Shown: positions 63,001-64,000 of the stretch, one piece after another
Layout of the letters: each line of letters begins with the position of its first letter
How positions within the stretch are numbered: position 1 is the first letter of the stretch
NCBI GenBank assembly: GCA_913757435.1
Contig: CAJYDM010000002.1
Location: forward strand, 611,488-675,487
Source of the DNA: Syntrophomonas sp. DTU019
GTDB lineage: Bacteria; Bacillota; Syntrophomonadia; Syntrophomonadales; Syntrophomonadaceae
Direction: 5' to 3'
Length of the DNA: 64,000 bases
The notes under the pieces: generated by a model
What the model was told of the DNA's origin: nothing
Seen by the model: only the letters and a program-made list of their open reading frames with translations
The model's database searches: none
Program-made: the position numbers and the translations under genes

Positions 63001-63888
63001 GTGAACCGGCGGCTGTGGGGGGCGATTTCATTATCGCTGGCTACAAGTATATGGGGTAGTTTATATGTGGTCAGCAAATATGTAATGGACTTTGTGCCTC
63101 CATTCACATTGCTGTGGTTGCGCTATCTTATAGCCGGTTTGGTGCTGGTGATAGTGATGGTTCTATATGGCCAGCATAGAATAAAGCGGCAGGATATGCT
63201 GCTCCTGGTCTGGATTGGCTTTATCGGCTATTTCGTGTCGATAGGCGCTCAGTTTTTAGGCACCAAGTTCACTGACGCCCACACCGGAGCATTGCTTACC
63301 ACCAGTTCACCGGTGTTCACGGTATTGCTTGCCCGGCCTCTTTTGCAGGAGAGCCTGGATATGCGCAAACTGGTGGCTCTATTCCTGGCAATGCTGGGCA
63401 TTGTGATGGTAATTGGGCTAAACCCCGAAGGTGAGAAAAGCTGGCAGGGCAGTCTGTTTTTGATCCTAGCTGCTATTACCTGGGCATTGTTATCCATTTA
63501 TGTAAAAAAAGCCTCAGCCCGCTATTCTACCCTTACCATCACCACCTATGCTGTGCTATGTGCAGTCTTTTTCACCACTCCGGTAGCAATCATAGAAATG
63601 CAGTTCTATGAAGTGCGAATGTTTGCCAACAGCCTGGTCTGGTTGGGAACTTTGTATATCGGTATCATATCCACTGCAATAGCTCTATTTCTCTGGAATA
63701 AAGGCATGGATTTGATGGATGCAGGAGTAGGTTCACTTTTCATGTGCTTTCAGCCTGTGGTAGGTTCATTATTGGGATGGCTATGGTTAAATGAAAATCT
63801 TTCCCCTGGTTTTTTTGCCGGAGCAGCACTCATTCTGGCCGGGCTGATCATAGTGAACTGGCCCCGAGCCGACCAAAGCTGCAGTTAA
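63001..63888 (+). CDS. EamA/DMT-family transporter, second copy
   Basis: 295-residue membrane protein with about ten helices in two EamA repeats (residues about 5-137 and 150-287). WGSLYVVSKYVMDFVPPFTL near the start is typical. Substrate not known. The GTG start has AGGGGG and AAGG upstream. It is related in family to the gene at 33732 but not closely similar in sequence. The 112 bases after its stop show nothing. Confidence 0.93.
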   Translation: MNRRLWGAISLSLATSIWGSLYVVSKYVMDFVPPFTLLWLRYLIAGLVLVIVMVLYGQHRIKRQDMLLLVWIGFIGYFVSIGAQFLGTKFTDAHTGALLTTSSPVFTVLLARPLLQESLDMRKLVALFLAMLGIVMVIGLNPEGEKSWQGSLFLILAAITWALLSIYVKKASARYSTLTITTYAVLCAVFFTTPVAIIEMQFYEVRMFANSLVWLGTLYIGIISTAIALFLWNKGMDLMDAGVGSLFMCFQPVVGSLLGWLWLNENLSPGFFAGAALILAGLIIVNWPRADQSCS

Positions 63889-64000
63889 TAAATGGCCTTG
63901 GATTCACCTGCCAAACCGGTCTGGGGCCATAGAAAGCCTGCGCAAAAGGACTGCCAATAGCAATTTGGCCGAAAACAGCCCGCAACGGAGAAATTTACTG

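Overview
This window reads as chromosome from an anaerobic, endospore-lineage Firmicute, most like the syntrophic fatty-acid oxidisers of the Syntrophomonadaceae. Supporting signs are an etfBA pair followed by a membrane-anchored Fe-S oxidoreductase of the EtfAB:menaquinone type, a full siroheme-dependent heme cluster, ferredoxin-linked 2-oxoacid oxidoreductase genes, an IspH-S1 fusion, and spoIIP and spoIVA. Assignment is from gene content and protein motifs only; no database search was run. Most genes are on the + strand, tightly packed and often overlapping by a few bases, with frequent GTG and TTG starts.

Layout. 1-3.3 kb: quinone and membrane genes (ubiA fragment, ubiX, polyprenyl synthase, tatC, tatA). 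3.35-13.2 kb: siroheme branch plus alternative heme pathway (met8-like, hemA, hemC, cobA/hemD, nirJ1, hemB, nirJ2, ahbA, ahbB, hemL), then a lone cheR. 14.2-18.2 kb: etfB, etfA, Fe-S oxidoreductase, closed by a strong terminator. 18.6-21.6 kb: rRNA pseudouridine synthase, a divergent CobT-like protein, an unknown gene and an HDOD protein. 21.8-25.1 kb: P-loop ATPase and korDABC. 25.3-29.6 kb: an unknown anchored protein, a HutP-family protein with aroH, YjbQ, a nitrilase, a first DAHP synthase and a CBS-ACT protein. 29.9-34.6 kb: a branched-chain amino-acid ABC transporter (livK, H, M, G, no livF) and a DMT exporter. 34.7-43.5 kb: aroF, tyrA, aroA, cmk, plsC, ispH-S1, a zinc ribbon protein, mobA and fni.

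43.6-53.6 kb is a sporulation and housekeeping block: DUF1614 protein, spoIIP, a 2 kb stretch of broken genes, DUF512 radical SAM protein, der, plsY, gpsA, spoIVA. The broken stretch (45.5-47.5 kb) can be read across shifting frames as a YIEGIA-family protein, its small partner, and two DUF3189-like proteins, all decayed. 53.7-57.7 kb carries minus-strand genes (ABC-F protein, Sir2, PHP phosphatase). 58.0-61.9 kb is an aspartate-family operon (ACT regulator, hom, thrB, lysC). The window ends with tRNA-Pro(GGG), a DUF488 protein and a second DMT transporter.

How it fits together: electrons from acyl-CoA oxidation reach EtfAB, then the membrane Fe-S oxidoreductase and menaquinone, for which the ubiA/ubiX/polyprenyl genes supply parts; the heme cluster could supply the b-type heme such a membrane protein needs. 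The strongest unexplained signals are regulatory: a candidate leader peptide ending in Trp-Phe in front of aroF, beside a hairpin that pairs with the aroF ribosome binding site; a candidate leader ORF and palindrome in front of the ABC-F gene; and perfect or near-perfect hairpins between etfA and the Fe-S oxidoreductase and between livK and livH. No CRISPR array, phage, insertion sequence or rRNA was seen.
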